Assembly (NCBI RefSeq): GCF_000526495.1
Contig: NZ_JAGE01000001.1
Span: forward strand, 2,662,001-2,726,000
DNA from: Ruminiclostridium josui JCM 17888
GTDB lineage: Bacteria; Bacillota; Clostridia; Acetivibrionales; DSM-1351
Direction of reading: 5' to 3'
Length of the DNA stretch: 64,000 nt
Shown: one piece after another, positions 9,065 through 18,633 of the stretch
How the letters are laid out: every line of letters begins with the position of its first letter
Position numbering within the stretch: the first letter of the stretch is position 1
Made by a program: the position numbers and the translations under genes
Notes under the pieces: generated by a model
Database searches by the model: none
Seen by the model: only the letters and a program-made list of their open reading frames with translations
What the model was told of the DNA's origin: nothing

Positions 9065-9127
9065 GCCGCTGCCAAATGTCAAAACTACGGATATAGTTAG
9101 GGCTGGTGGCGGCTGATTAACTTTTTT
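9065..9127 (+). terminator. Intercistronic hairpin with T tract (attenuator)
   Basis: GCCGCTGCCA (9065-9074) pairs with TGGTGGCGGC (9104-9113) over 10 pairs including two G-U pairs, and TTTTTT follows at 9122-9127. It lies between the two polyamine genes and could lower nspC expression relative to the dehydrogenase or terminate part of the transcripts. Confidence 0.6.
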
Positions 9128-9159
9128 AAATAAATTGGGCTCATGGAGGCTAAAATAAA

Positions 9160-10308
9160 TTGATTAATAACTTAGATATTGATATAAAAAGCTTACCGAC
9201 GCCATGTTATATAGTTGATGAGCGTCTTCTTGTAAAAAATCTTGAAATTTTGGATTCAGTTCAAAAACGTACAGGCTGCAAAATACTTCTGGCACAAAAG
9301 GGTTTTTCAATGCATTCAGTATATCCTCTGATTGGAAAATATTTGGCAGGGGTTACCTCAAGTTCTTTGTTTGAGGCAAGACTGGGCTATGAGAAAATGG
9401 GAAAAGAAGTTCATATCTACGCTCCTGCATATATAGAAGAAGAGTTTGATGAAATAATGAAATACTGTGACCATATAGTATTCAATTCATTTCACCAATG
9501 GATTAAATATAAGGACAAGGTTAAAGCATCAACTAAAAAAATTGGCTGCGGAATTCGTATAAATCCAGAGTATTCTGAATTGGAGCATCCAATATATGAC
9601 CCCTGCTATAAATTCTCAAGATTGGGAGTGACTCTTTCCAACTTCAAACCTGAAGAACTGGAAGGTATTGAAGGACTCCATTTCCATACAATGTGTGAGC
9701 AAAATTCAGATACACTAGAGAGAACAATTAAAGTAGTTGATGAAAAATTCGGACGCTATATAAAGGATATGAAATGGTTGAATTTTGGGGGAGGCCACCA
9801 TATAACCAGACCTGATTATGACATAGAAACACTTGTGCGTTCAATTAAATACTTTCAGGATAAGTACGGAGTTGACGTATATCTGGAACCCGGCGAAGCA
9901 GTTGCATTAAATACTGGCTATCTTGTAGCAAAAGTACTTGATACAGTAGAAAACGGAATGAATATTGCAATATTGGATACATCAGCAGCCTGCCATATGC
10001 CTGATGTATTGGAAATGCCATACAGACCAAATATAATTGGTGCAGGAAAGCCTGATGAAAACCCTGTAACCTACAGACTTGGAGGACATACCTGTCTGGC
10101 AGGGGATATTATAGGAGACTACTCCTTTAAGGAAAATCTGAAGCCTGGTGACAGACTTATTTTCTGTGATATGGCACATTATACAATGGTTAAGAATAAT
10201 ACCTTCAACGGAGTAAACCTTCCGGCCATTGCACTCTATAGTGAGAAGGAAGGAATAAGAATAATAAAGCAGTTCGGCTATGAGGATTTTGAAGGAAGAT
10301 TGTCTTAG
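9160..10308 (+). CDS. nspC: Carboxynorspermidine/carboxyspermidine decarboxylase
   Basis: A 382-residue PLP-dependent fold-III decarboxylase that removes the carboxyl group from the product of the preceding dehydrogenase, giving spermidine, norspermidine or aminopropylagmatine. The PLP lysine is K47 in LLAQKGFS; the phosphate-binding LNFGGGHH and the substrate/PLP motif LEPGEAVAL are present, and CHMPDVLEMPYRP is characteristic of NspC. The start is TTG at 9160 with GGAGG (9145-9149). It shares the promoter at 7774 with the dehydrogenase, subject to the hairpin between them. Confidence 0.93.
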   Translation: MINNLDIDIKSLPTPCYIVDERLLVKNLEILDSVQKRTGCKILLAQKGFSMHSVYPLIGKYLAGVTSSSLFEARLGYEKMGKEVHIYAPAYIEEEFDEIMKYCDHIVFNSFHQWIKYKDKVKASTKKIGCGIRINPEYSELEHPIYDPCYKFSRLGVTLSNFKPEELEGIEGLHFHTMCEQNSDTLERTIKVVDEKFGRYIKDMKWLNFGGGHHITRPDYDIETLVRSIKYFQDKYGVDVYLEPGEAVALNTGYLVAKVLDTVENGMNIAILDTSAACHMPDVLEMPYRPNIIGAGKPDENPVTYRLGGHTCLAGDIIGDYSFKENLKPGDRLIFCDMAHYTMVKNNTFNGVNLPAIALYSEKEGIRIIKQFGYEDFEGRLS

Positions 10309-10354
10309 AATATATGATGTTTGATATAATTTCATATCTTGTTAATCAGTTCAT

Positions 10355-10407
10355 ACGGGAACGTGTTCCAGGTAGTAATAAACCAGGGAACACTTCCCGT
10401 ATTTTTT
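10355..10407 (+). terminator. Terminator after nspC
   Basis: ACGGGAACGTGTTCC (10355-10369) pairs with GGAACACTTCCCGT (10387-10400) with one bulge, followed by six T's. Confidence 0.85.
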
Positions 10408-10582
10408 GATATCGACATAGATTATTTTTCGTATGTTTTCCCTTCGATTATGCAATACTTCTAACTTACTGTAACAAAATTATATAAATGTCACAATTTT
10501 ATATGAAGAAGTAAGTTTTCTAAATTAAAATGCTTTTTTTATCGTGTTAAAATTAGAATATAATAATAAAGGAGGCAAAAAT

Positions 10583-11938
10583 ATGAAAAAAGTTATTGGA
10601 AAAACCCTTTCTGCCGCTTTAGCACTAGCTATGACAGTATCGATTGCGGCTTGTGGTTCAGGGAACCAATCCGAATCATCATCCTCTACGTCAGCAGCAA
10701 GTTCATCAGCGGCTACAACAAGTTCTGTAGCATCAGGCGATCCTGTAAAATTGACTCTGTGGCATATTCAGACAACTGAGCCTATGACATCCAACATTAA
10801 GGCGGATATTGACAGGTTCACTAAGGATAATCCAAAGTATTCAGTAGATGTTGAGGCTATGCAGAATGATGCATACAAAACAAAACTGAAAATTGCATTA
10901 AGTTCAAATACTGCACCTGATATATTCTTTAGCTGGACAGGAGGCCCAATGAATGAATATGTTGATGCAGACAAGATTGTGGATTTAACACCATTCATGG
11001 AAAAAGACAATTATAAGGACCGTTTCATGGATGCAGGTATTAACCAGGCTACATACAAAGATAAAATATGGGGTGTTCCTGTAGAAAACACTTCAGTTGC
11101 AATGTTCTTCTACAACAAAGACTTATTTGCAAAATACAACCTTCAAGTTCCAAAAACTATAAAAGAACTCGAAGCTGTATGTGATACTTTGAAGAAGAAC
11201 GGTATAATCCCATTCTCATTGGCAAACAAGACTCAATGGACAGGTTCAATGTACTATATGTACCTTGCTAACCGTATCGGTGGAGCAGATGCATTCAAGA
11301 ATGCAGCAGCACGTACTGGCTCATTTGAAGATGAATCATTTAAGCAAGCAGGAACTATACTGCAAGAATGGGTTAAGAAAGATTACTTCAATAAAGGCTT
11401 CAACGGTCTTGATGAAGATTCCGGACAATCTCGTACACTTCTGTACACTGAAAAAGCAGCTATGACACTTATGGGTTCATGGTTCCTTTCAACAGCTGCA
11501 GGTGAAAATAAAGACTTTATGTCAAAAGTAGGCTCATTCCCATTCCCAGCTGTTGAAGGCGGTAAGGGTGAACCAGATGCAGTTGTTGGTACAGTTGGAG
11601 ATAATTTCTATCACATTGCAAAGACATGTAAAGACCCTGAAGGTGCATTCAAGGCTATACAGTATATGATAGATGATACAGCAATTCAAAAACGTATCGA
11701 AGCAGGAAGAGTTCCTCCTGTAAAGGGTGTAAAGGTTAGCGATCCTCTTCTCCAGAATGTTTTGGATGCAGTTCAAAAAGCTCCTTCTGTTCAGTTGTGG
11801 TATGACCAATACCTCTCACCTGAATTGAGTGATCTCCACAAGAGTACTACACAGGCTCTGTTTGGATTATCAAAGACTCCTGAACAAGTTGACAAAGAAA
11901 TGGAAGCAAAGGCTAAGGAGTTAGCAGAGAAAAATTAA
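10583..11938 (+). CDS. Sugar ABC transporter substrate-binding lipoprotein
   Basis: A 451-residue extracellular binding protein of the cluster-B (family 1, MalE-like) type. The signal peptide ends in a lipobox with Cys24 (SIAAC), followed by a Ser/Ala/Thr linker. Features of oligosaccharide binders are visible: LTLWHIQT, ENTSVAMFFYNKDLF, and aromatic residues near WTGSMYYMY. The ATG at 10583 follows AGGAGG (10570-10575); the longer frame is unlikely. It heads the uptake operon with two permeases. It is clearly paralogous to the lipoprotein at 13934. The ligand is probably a plant-wall oligosaccharide (inference from the neighbouring glycosidase). Confidence 0.93.
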   Translation: MKKVIGKTLSAALALAMTVSIAACGSGNQSESSSSTSAASSSAATTSSVASGDPVKLTLWHIQTTEPMTSNIKADIDRFTKDNPKYSVDVEAMQNDAYKTKLKIALSSNTAPDIFFSWTGGPMNEYVDADKIVDLTPFMEKDNYKDRFMDAGINQATYKDKIWGVPVENTSVAMFFYNKDLFAKYNLQVPKTIKELEAVCDTLKKNGIIPFSLANKTQWTGSMYYMYLANRIGGADAFKNAAARTGSFEDESFKQAGTILQEWVKKDYFNKGFNGLDEDSGQSRTLLYTEKAAMTLMGSWFLSTAAGENKDFMSKVGSFPFPAVEGGKGEPDAVVGTVGDNFYHIAKTCKDPEGAFKAIQYMIDDTAIQKRIEAGRVPPVKGVKVSDPLLQNVLDAVQKAPSVQLWYDQYLSPELSDLHKSTTQALFGLSKTPEQVDKEMEAKAKELAEKN

Positions 11939-11976
11939 GTATTAGAATGACGTAAAGTAAATTAAGAGTATAAAAT

Positions 11977-12008
11977 GATTGGGTACTTTAACTTACAGGT
12001 ACCCAATC
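11977..12008 (+). promoter_or_regulatory. Intercistronic stem-loop after the binding-protein gene
   Basis: GATTGGGTAC (11977-11986) pairs perfectly with GTACCCAATC (11999-12008) across a 12-base loop, without a proper T tract. Such hairpins after binding-protein genes often stabilise the 5' message or cause partial termination, so that more binding protein than permease is made. Confidence 0.6.
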
Positions 12009-12098
12009 AATTTATACGGCATAGACTTAACGTAAGAAAAAAAGATATATAATCCTTATTTCTCTAAAATTAATGCAATTCAGGAAGGGGAAGATATA

Positions 12099-13001
12099 AT
12101 GCAAGCTACCCGCTCATTATCAGAATACAGAAAAAAGAGTACGTTTATAGCAACAACAGTATTTCTTCTGCCCGTATTCTTTTTTATTCTTATTTTTATT
12201 ATATATCCTATAATAGATTCATTTTGGCTGAGCCTGCATGAATGGAACGGCATAACTTCCGGAAAAACTTTTTTGGGCTTGGAAAACTGGAAGACATTAA
12301 TGGGAGATAAAATCTTTTTCAAAGCTTTTTTGAATAATATGATTATAGTGGTTTTGTCCATTGCAATCCAGCTCCCAATAGCAATGGCTATTGCTTTTCT
12401 TCTTGACACAGGAGGAAAGAAACTTAATTTCTTAAAAATGATATATTTTCTTCCAATGCTAATGTCATCAGTAGCAATTGGATTCTTATTCAAGTATACA
12501 TATGACCCTCAGTTTGGACTAATTAGTGCAGTTGACACTATGTTAGGCGGAGAGGGAATGATTGATGTGCTGGGAGACCCGCGCAGAGCTATTTTTGGTG
12601 TTATAGCAGTTGTATGCTGGCAATTTGTACCTTTTTACATGGTTTACTTTCTGGCAGCATTAAGTTCGTTGCCGGTTGAAATATATGAAGCATCAATTAT
12701 TGATGGCGCATCCTATGGCCAATATTTTTGGAAGGTTGCTTTACCATCCATGAAGGGAACTATTAAAAGTGCAGCGATATTGTCACTCGTAGGTTCTCTC
12801 AAATATTTTGATTTGATTTACGTTATGACACAAGGCGGTCCTGACGGTGCTACAGAGCTTATGGCAACGTACATGTATAAGAACGCATTTACCATAGGTA
12901 AAATGGGATACGGTGCTGCAGTTGCATCCGGAATGTTTATAATAATTACCGTTATTTCCTTGGTAACGCTAAGAGTCATAAACGGGAAAGAGGAGGCCTG
13001 A
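12099..13001 (+). CDS. Sugar ABC transporter permease, MalF/UgpA type
   Basis: A 300-residue inner-membrane protein with six predicted membrane helices. The EAA loop that contacts the ATPase reads EASIIDGASYGQYFWKVALPS (residues ~198-218; family pattern EAAxxDGA). It pairs with the next permease to form the channel. GGAAGGGGA precedes the ATG. No ATPase gene is in the locus, so a shared MsmX-type ATPase encoded elsewhere is likely (known for family-1 importers of Firmicutes). Confidence 0.92.
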   Translation: MQATRSLSEYRKKSTFIATTVFLLPVFFFILIFIIYPIIDSFWLSLHEWNGITSGKTFLGLENWKTLMGDKIFFKAFLNNMIIVVLSIAIQLPIAMAIAFLLDTGGKKLNFLKMIYFLPMLMSSVAIGFLFKYTYDPQFGLISAVDTMLGGEGMIDVLGDPRRAIFGVIAVVCWQFVPFYMVYFLAALSSLPVEIYEASIIDGASYGQYFWKVALPSMKGTIKSAAILSLVGSLKYFDLIYVMTQGGPDGATELMATYMYKNAFTIGKMGYGAAVASGMFIIITVISLVTLRVINGKEEA

Positions 13002-13837
13002 TGCGCATGAAAAAGAAATTTAAAGTCGGAAAAATATTCGTTGCCTTACTGGCATTGATATGGCTTGTAATTGCGGGTGCTCCTTTCTACTTTATGGTGG
13101 CATCAGCCTTTAAAGAGCAGTTTGAGATATTCACTGCAGGGGTTTTCGCAATGCCGAAAGGTCTGTACTTAGAGAATTTCAAAAAGGTTATTGAGAGTGA
13201 TTTTTACAAATACTTATTAAATAGCTTGTTTGTAGTTGGAGTATCATTAATATTAATACTATTTACATCACTGTTTGCTTCATATCCTTTTTCAAGATTC
13301 AAATTTAAACTAAACAAGCCTCTTTTCGGAATAATAGTTGCTGCAATGGCCGTACCAATACATGTAACCTTGATACCTGTATTCCAACTTACACAAAAAT
13401 TGAACCTATACGATACTATATTTGCACTCATAGGCCCATATACCGCTTTTAATCTACCTATATCGGTGTTTATCCTTACAGGATTTATGGCAGAGATTCC
13501 AAAAGAACTTGAAGAATCCGCTGAAATTGACGGATGCGGTAAGTATCGCACATTCTTCAGTATTATAGCTCCACTTTCAAAACCAGGACTTGCAACTCTT
13601 GCTATATATAACAGTGTAAACATGTGGAACGAGTTCAGCTTTGCACTTGTACTTACACAATCAAAAGGAAGCCGTACACTTCCTCTTTCAATATGGGAAT
13701 TCCAGGGCCAGTATAATGCTAACATACCTATGATTATGGCTGTTTTGACATTGTGTGCATTGCCAATGATTCTTGCTTTTGCTATTGGTCAGGAAAAACT
13801 CATAAAAGGAATGATGGCTGGAGCAGTTAAAGGATAA
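13001..13837 (+). CDS. Sugar ABC transporter permease, MalG/UgpE type
   Basis: A 278-residue second permease subunit with six predicted helices and an EAA-type loop ELEESAEIDGCGKYRTFF. Its ATG shares the A of the preceding TGA (TGATG), which indicates translational coupling, with AGGAGG just before it. A second in-frame ATG at 13007 is an alternative start with better spacing. It ends the uptake part of the locus; a small hairpin separates it from the sensor part. Confidence 0.92.
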   Translation: MRMKKKFKVGKIFVALLALIWLVIAGAPFYFMVASAFKEQFEIFTAGVFAMPKGLYLENFKKVIESDFYKYLLNSLFVVGVSLILILFTSLFASYPFSRFKFKLNKPLFGIIVAAMAVPIHVTLIPVFQLTQKLNLYDTIFALIGPYTAFNLPISVFILTGFMAEIPKELEESAEIDGCGKYRTFFSIIAPLSKPGLATLAIYNSVNMWNEFSFALVLTQSKGSRTLPLSIWEFQGQYNANIPMIMAVLTLCALPMILAFAIGQEKLIKGMMAGAVKG

Positions 13838-13865
13838 AGTTAATAATACAAGTTAAAATCTCAGT

Positions 13866-13903
13866 AGTTTTCTACAGACAGAAAACTCCAAATGGTATAT
13901 AAT
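13866..13903 (+). promoter_or_regulatory. Hairpin and possible internal promoter before the sensor genes
   Basis: AGTTTTCT (13866-13873) pairs with AGAAAACT (13880-13887) with no T tract. A TATAAT (13898-13903) follows, with CAGACA 17 bases upstream as a weak -35. The sensor genes could thus be expressed separately at a low level. Confidence 0.35.
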
Positions 13904-13933
13904 AAGGCTATATATTAACTTATGAGGTATAAT

Positions 13934-15232
13934 ATGAAAAAAATATTAAAAGCCATTATTATACTGATGACCGTACTAATTATTTCCGGATGTTTTTATG
14001 GTGGAGATAACGTGATGGTTAATCCAAAGCCTTTAAAAAAGCAATTGACTTTGTATACCATACAGGGAGATTCATCTGTAAATCAGGTAATTGCAGATTC
14101 TGTTTACAGATTTGAAAAGGATAACAGTAGCTTTGAAGTAGTACACGAACTTATTCCAAACGACTTGTACAAGAACAGGCTATCTGTTTGTGTAGCAACT
14201 AATCAAATGCCGGATGTTTTTCCCACCTGGTCCGGAGGCATTTTAAAGCAGTACATAAGTATTGGTGGAGTAGTTAATCTCGAAAAATATATGAAGACTG
14301 ATAATTACAGTCAACGGTTTAATGACAAGGCGTTAAAAATGGTTACTGATGAGAAAGGAATATGGGGCGTTCCTGTTGAAAATATGTCAATCGCTCTTAT
14401 ATTCTATAACAAAGACATTTTTAATGCCTTGAAGTTATCCGAACCAAATACTTTTGACGAACTCAAAGATATAATAATTAAACTAAAACAGCATCACTAT
14501 ATTCCATTTGCCCTTGCAAACAGGACTGCCTGGACAGGGTCAATGTTCTACATGTATTTTGTAGATCGACTTGGAGGGCCTTCAGTTTTTGATAACGCAG
14601 CAAACAGAAAAAATAACGGTTCCTTCGATAACGATGTATTTGTGAAGGCCGGGAAAATGGTGCAACAGCTTGTAAATATGGGAGCTTTTCCGCAAGGCTT
14701 CAACTGGATGGACGAAGATGCTGGAGATTCTAGAAATCTTTTGTATAATAATTCAGCATGTATGACATTGGCTGGTAGTTGGTTTATAAGCAATGTAAGA
14801 TATGAAAAGCCTGAATTTGTGAATAAGGTAGGAGTCTTTCCATTCCCTTCAATTTCAGGAGGAAAAGGTGATTCCCGTAATACTATCGGAACACTGGGGG
14901 ACAATTTTTACTCCGTTGCCAGTTCGTGCGAGTATCCTGATAAAGCCTTTGAGCTTATAAAGTACTTAATTGATGATACTGCTGTAAAAAAACGTATAGA
15001 TGCAGGGAAAATACCGCCTGTCAAGGAGCTGGACATAAAAGATCCTTTGATTAATGAAATATTGGGTTATATAAATCAGTCTCCAAATGTTCAATTCTGG
15101 TATGATCAGTACCTTCCTCCAAAGCTGTCGGAAGCTCACTTATTTCTCTCACGACGTATATTTGGAGGGGAAGACCCAAAAAGAGCAGCTGAACAATTGG
15201 AGAGTATTACGAAACAATACTATAATCAGTAA
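13934..15232 (+). CDS. Second solute-binding lipoprotein, probable sugar co-sensor
   Basis: A 432-residue lipoprotein (lipobox Cys20 in LIISGC) paralogous to the protein at 10583 along its whole length; for example both have GDNFY and, near the end, QxWYDQYL. It lies 11 bases before the sensor-kinase gene, not with the permeases. In the cellulose-utilisation locus of Ruminiclostridium cellulolyticum (from memory) a binding protein encoded with a YesM/YesN pair acts as sugar sensor rather than transporter, and the same role is inferred here. The ATG at 13934 was chosen over 13922 because GAGG lies just upstream. Confidence 0.88.
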   Translation: MKKILKAIIILMTVLIISGCFYGGDNVMVNPKPLKKQLTLYTIQGDSSVNQVIADSVYRFEKDNSSFEVVHELIPNDLYKNRLSVCVATNQMPDVFPTWSGGILKQYISIGGVVNLEKYMKTDNYSQRFNDKALKMVTDEKGIWGVPVENMSIALIFYNKDIFNALKLSEPNTFDELKDIIIKLKQHHYIPFALANRTAWTGSMFYMYFVDRLGGPSVFDNAANRKNNGSFDNDVFVKAGKMVQQLVNMGAFPQGFNWMDEDAGDSRNLLYNNSACMTLAGSWFISNVRYEKPEFVNKVGVFPFPSISGGKGDSRNTIGTLGDNFYSVASSCEYPDKAFELIKYLIDDTAVKKRIDAGKIPPVKELDIKDPLINEILGYINQSPNVQFWYDQYLPPKLSEAHLFLSRRIFGGEDPKRAAEQLESITKQYYNQ

Positions 15233-15243
15233 CAGGTGAGGAT

Positions 15244-17052
15244 ATGAAAAATTGGTTATTACAGTCGCTGAAAAAAACAATAAGAAATTTGACATTCCGA
15301 TCAAAGATTACGTATTTTCTTGTAATAACGATTTGCATCACTGTATTGATTGTAGTAGCTTGCTCATACACAATTACAAGCCGATCTATAAAAGAGCAGG
15401 CGAAGAACATGACAATGCAACAACTGGAACAGAACACACTGAATCTGGAGGACTATCTCAAAAATATTGAGAGTACTCCGGATAATATCATAAATGATAA
15501 AAGTCTTCAAGAATACCTTTCAAATCCCGATGCAGACAATTTTGAGTTTACTGCTAAAGTTGACGATGTATATAAATTAATGTCCAACATACTTGGATCA
15601 AAAAGAAATATATTATATGTATATGTTTACAAACTTCTCAACGGAAAGGAACTGTATCTGGGGCCCACAAAAGCCGGAAACAATTCGGACTTTTCAACGG
15701 GAGTGGGTTATATTTCTAAAAACAATATAACCGGCAGTCCTATAAGAACAAGTTTTAGGAAAGACCCTGTTATAAATAAGGAATATACCCTATCAATTTA
15801 TCGACCTATATTTGATGTATATAGAATAAGAAAGCCTATAGGTATTTTGGGAATATCCGTTTCAGAGGATGTCGTTGCTAGATTCTATTCACATACAAAT
15901 ACGAATCTTCCTTTGGAAACTTTTATTATGGATTCTAACGGCAAGGTAATATCACACATAAATAAAAGCAGGATATATGCTGATGCTGGGCTTAAAAACA
16001 TAGTACATAAGCAGGATGGTTCTCAGGAGATAAACGGGAAGTTAGTTGTTTACAAATACGTAAAAGATTGGGACTGGTATGTTGTAGGTACATTGCCTAT
16101 CAATTATCTCCTTAGAGATAATAATGTTATGCTTTTGGCAATTTTAATAATAGTCATAATAACACTTATAGTTGGTATTTTTATCTCTTACGGATTTAGC
16201 AAACATTTGTTTAAACCCTTTGATGAGCTTATATATAGAATGTCTAGGGTGTCAACTGGAGATATGGAAACGAGAATAAGTTTGCCTACTTATGGGCCTG
16301 ATTTTCAACAGGTTTCACAGGGATTTAATATAATGGTTGAGCATATAGATGAATTAATGAAAAAGATATATGAGGAACAGAGACAACTCAAGGAAATAGA
16401 GTTTAAGGCTCTACAGTCCCAGATTAATCCTCATTTTCTTTACAATACGTTAGAGTCAATTCATTGGCAGGCACTATTATGCGGACATCATGAAATCTCT
16501 ACTATGGTGAAGGCGTTAGCGGGTTTCTATAGGATTAGCCTTAGTAAGGGAGAGGCTATTATTCCTTTGAAAAATGAAGCAGAGCATGTTGAAAATTATA
16601 TGACCATACAGGAAATACGATATAAGGATAAAATGGAAAGCTATATTGATATTTCTGAGGAATTTTATAATGTGAAGATTCCAAAAATGACTTTGCAGCC
16701 ATTGGTTGAGAATGCTATATATCATGGATTAAGAGGAAGGGAAGCAAAGGGATTTATAAAAATAACAGCTGAAAGAGACGGGGACGATATTATTGTTAAA
16801 ACCATTGATAATGGTATCGGAATGACAGCAGAGCAAATAAGTAAGTTGAATCAGACCTTAGAGGATAATGATCCAAGCGTGGGTTATGGTGTCAGGAACG
16901 TGCATCAGAGAATAAAATTATTTCTTGGTAGCCCTTATGGGTTGTATTACGAAAGTAATGAGTATGGCGGAGTAACCGTTAACGTCAGACTCCGCAGTGA
17001 AATACAAAGAACGGTAGGTGAGGAATTTGTACAAAGTGTTGATTGTAGATGA
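15244..17052 (+). CDS. YesM-type sensor histidine kinase
   Basis: A 602-residue membrane kinase. Helix 1 is at about residues 24-46; an extracellular sensing domain follows (~50-295, Cache-like by position); helix 2 is at ~297-320, then a HAMP region, and a His_kinase domain with the phospho-acceptor His397 in QSQINPHFLYNTLE. The ATP-binding N-box reads PLVENAIYHGL, with DNGIGM following. It probably listens to the lipoprotein encoded just before it and phosphorylates the regulator that overlaps its 3' end by 35 bases. Confidence 0.93.
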   Translation: MKNWLLQSLKKTIRNLTFRSKITYFLVITICITVLIVVACSYTITSRSIKEQAKNMTMQQLEQNTLNLEDYLKNIESTPDNIINDKSLQEYLSNPDADNFEFTAKVDDVYKLMSNILGSKRNILYVYVYKLLNGKELYLGPTKAGNNSDFSTGVGYISKNNITGSPIRTSFRKDPVINKEYTLSIYRPIFDVYRIRKPIGILGISVSEDVVARFYSHTNTNLPLETFIMDSNGKVISHINKSRIYADAGLKNIVHKQDGSQEINGKLVVYKYVKDWDWYVVGTLPINYLLRDNNVMLLAILIIVIITLIVGIFISYGFSKHLFKPFDELIYRMSRVSTGDMETRISLPTYGPDFQQVSQGFNIMVEHIDELMKKIYEEQRQLKEIEFKALQSQINPHFLYNTLESIHWQALLCGHHEISTMVKALAGFYRISLSKGEAIIPLKNEAEHVENYMTIQEIRYKDKMESYIDISEEFYNVKIPKMTLQPLVENAIYHGLRGREAKGFIKITAERDGDDIIVKTIDNGIGMTAEQISKLNQTLEDNDPSVGYGVRNVHQRIKLFLGSPYGLYYESNEYGGVTVNVRLRSEIQRTVGEEFVQSVDCR

Positions 17053-18589
17053 CGAAAGTATAATCCGCAATGGTCTTTACAATATGATACCATGGTCAAA
17101 TTTAGGAGTAAGCGAAGTTTTGACAGCATCATGTGCAAAGGAAGCACTGAAAATTGTACAGGATACCAAGCCGGATATAATGCTTACGGATATTTGTATG
17201 CCTGAAATGGATGGGCTGGAAATGACAAAAATTATGCTTGAAAAATTGCCTGACTTGAAAGTAATTGTCCTAACAGGCTATGATGATTTTAAATATGCTC
17301 AGAAAAGCTGCTCCCTTGGAGTTAAGGATTTTATACTAAAGCCGGTAGACGAAAGTAGCCTTACTAAATGTATTAAGCTGCAAATAGACCATATTCAGTC
17401 CGAAATACAATCTGCAGTTGAAAATAGCATTATGAGCCGTAAAAGGATGATTGAAAACCAGAGAGAGTTTGAAAAATCACTTATAAAGCTTACTGAAAAA
17501 GCTGTGGACCACGCCGATGCCATTGAAGTACCGGAAGGTATAAAATTTGCAGACAACTGTGAATATCAGGTTGCTGTACTGACGCCTGAAATAGCTGAGA
17601 ACAGTATATGGAATCAACATAGAAATTTGCTTATGATGTCAGTAAAAAGTTTTTTTATTGATATGGTGGATGCACAAAATTCAGGCTGGACTTTTCAGAA
17701 TTCTGCTGGGGATATAGTTGTTATATTTTATGTAGATAAAAAATCTGAAAATGCCGAAGAGCAGATATCAAAACTGCAGGAAATTATAAATGTGGAATTT
17801 GATGTAGAAATGAGGATTGGAATAGGCCCTGTTGTTCCCAATATGTCCCGTATAAAATATTCTTATAGAAATGCACGTGAAAAGTGCGGCTGTAAAGAAG
17901 TATCTGTGGATACAGGTAAGAATAAGCTTGAAAATGATTATGTAACCAAAAAAGATAAACTTTTATTTTTGAAAGAAAAGATACTTGCTAGCTTTCATGA
18001 TACTGAAGCAGCAAAGGAATATCTAAAAAAATACATAAATGAAGTCAAAACTTCGGGAGTAACAAAGTCCGTAGCAGAACAGAAGTTTTACGATTTGGCT
18101 TCGGCCTTTTACTGGGAATATCTTAAAACAACTGGAAATCCGGCAGACGGCAGGTTGGAAACATTGATTACAACTCTTCAAACCAACGATTTGGAAAATT
18201 GCTGTGTATTTACTGAAATGTTTATTGTAAAACTAATGTATACTAATAAGAAGCAAATGCATGAGATAATAGAGGCGGCAACTGTATTTATTAACCAAAG
18301 ACTAACGGAAGATTTGACAGTTTTTACCTTGGCAGAACAGTTTCATGTAGCAAGAAATTATTTTTCAAGACTTTTCAAAAAGGAAATGGGAGAGGGCTGC
18401 AACGAATATATTACTCGTAAGCGTATTGAAAAAGCAAAACACTTACTGACTGTTTCCAGACTTAAAACCTATGAAGTAGCGCAACAGGTAGGCTATCATG
18501 ACACAAATTATTTTTCTCTGGCATTTAAAAAGAATACAGGAATGTCCCCTACAGAGTTTAGGGACAGGCAGAACAACCCTGAGATTTAG
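17018..18589 (+). CDS. YesN-type response regulator with AraC DNA-binding domain
   Basis: A 523-residue regulator: receiver domain (residues 1-125; phospho-acceptor Asp58 in LTDICMPEMDG, conserved Lys in FILKPVDE), a long middle region, and an AraC-type double helix-turn-helix at the C-terminus (NYFSRLFKKEMG and TNYFSLAFKKNTGMSPTEFR). It should activate the transport and glycosidase genes on sugar binding. The start is uncertain: GTG 17018, or TTG 17027 giving MYKVLIVDDE. It overlaps the kinase gene, so the two are translated together. Confidence 0.92.
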   Translation: MRNLYKVLIVDDESIIRNGLYNMIPWSNLGVSEVLTASCAKEALKIVQDTKPDIMLTDICMPEMDGLEMTKIMLEKLPDLKVIVLTGYDDFKYAQKSCSLGVKDFILKPVDESSLTKCIKLQIDHIQSEIQSAVENSIMSRKRMIENQREFEKSLIKLTEKAVDHADAIEVPEGIKFADNCEYQVAVLTPEIAENSIWNQHRNLLMMSVKSFFIDMVDAQNSGWTFQNSAGDIVVIFYVDKKSENAEEQISKLQEIINVEFDVEMRIGIGPVVPNMSRIKYSYRNAREKCGCKEVSVDTGKNKLENDYVTKKDKLLFLKEKILASFHDTEAAKEYLKKYINEVKTSGVTKSVAEQKFYDLASAFYWEYLKTTGNPADGRLETLITTLQTNDLENCCVFTEMFIVKLMYTNKKQMHEIIEAATVFINQRLTEDLTVFTLAEQFHVARNYFSRLFKKEMGEGCNEYITRKRIEKAKHLLTVSRLKTYEVAQQVGYHDTNYFSLAFKKNTGMSPTEFRDRQNNPEI

Positions 18590-18633
18590 TACCTTATACA
18601 TTACAATACATAACACATAAATGGAGATTGACT

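Noticed and set aside
10559-10564. TATAAT just before the sugar-binding lipoprotein gene
   Set aside because: It lies only 5 bases before the ribosome site, so a transcript started there would lack a usable leader; the real promoter must be further upstream and I could not place it with confidence.
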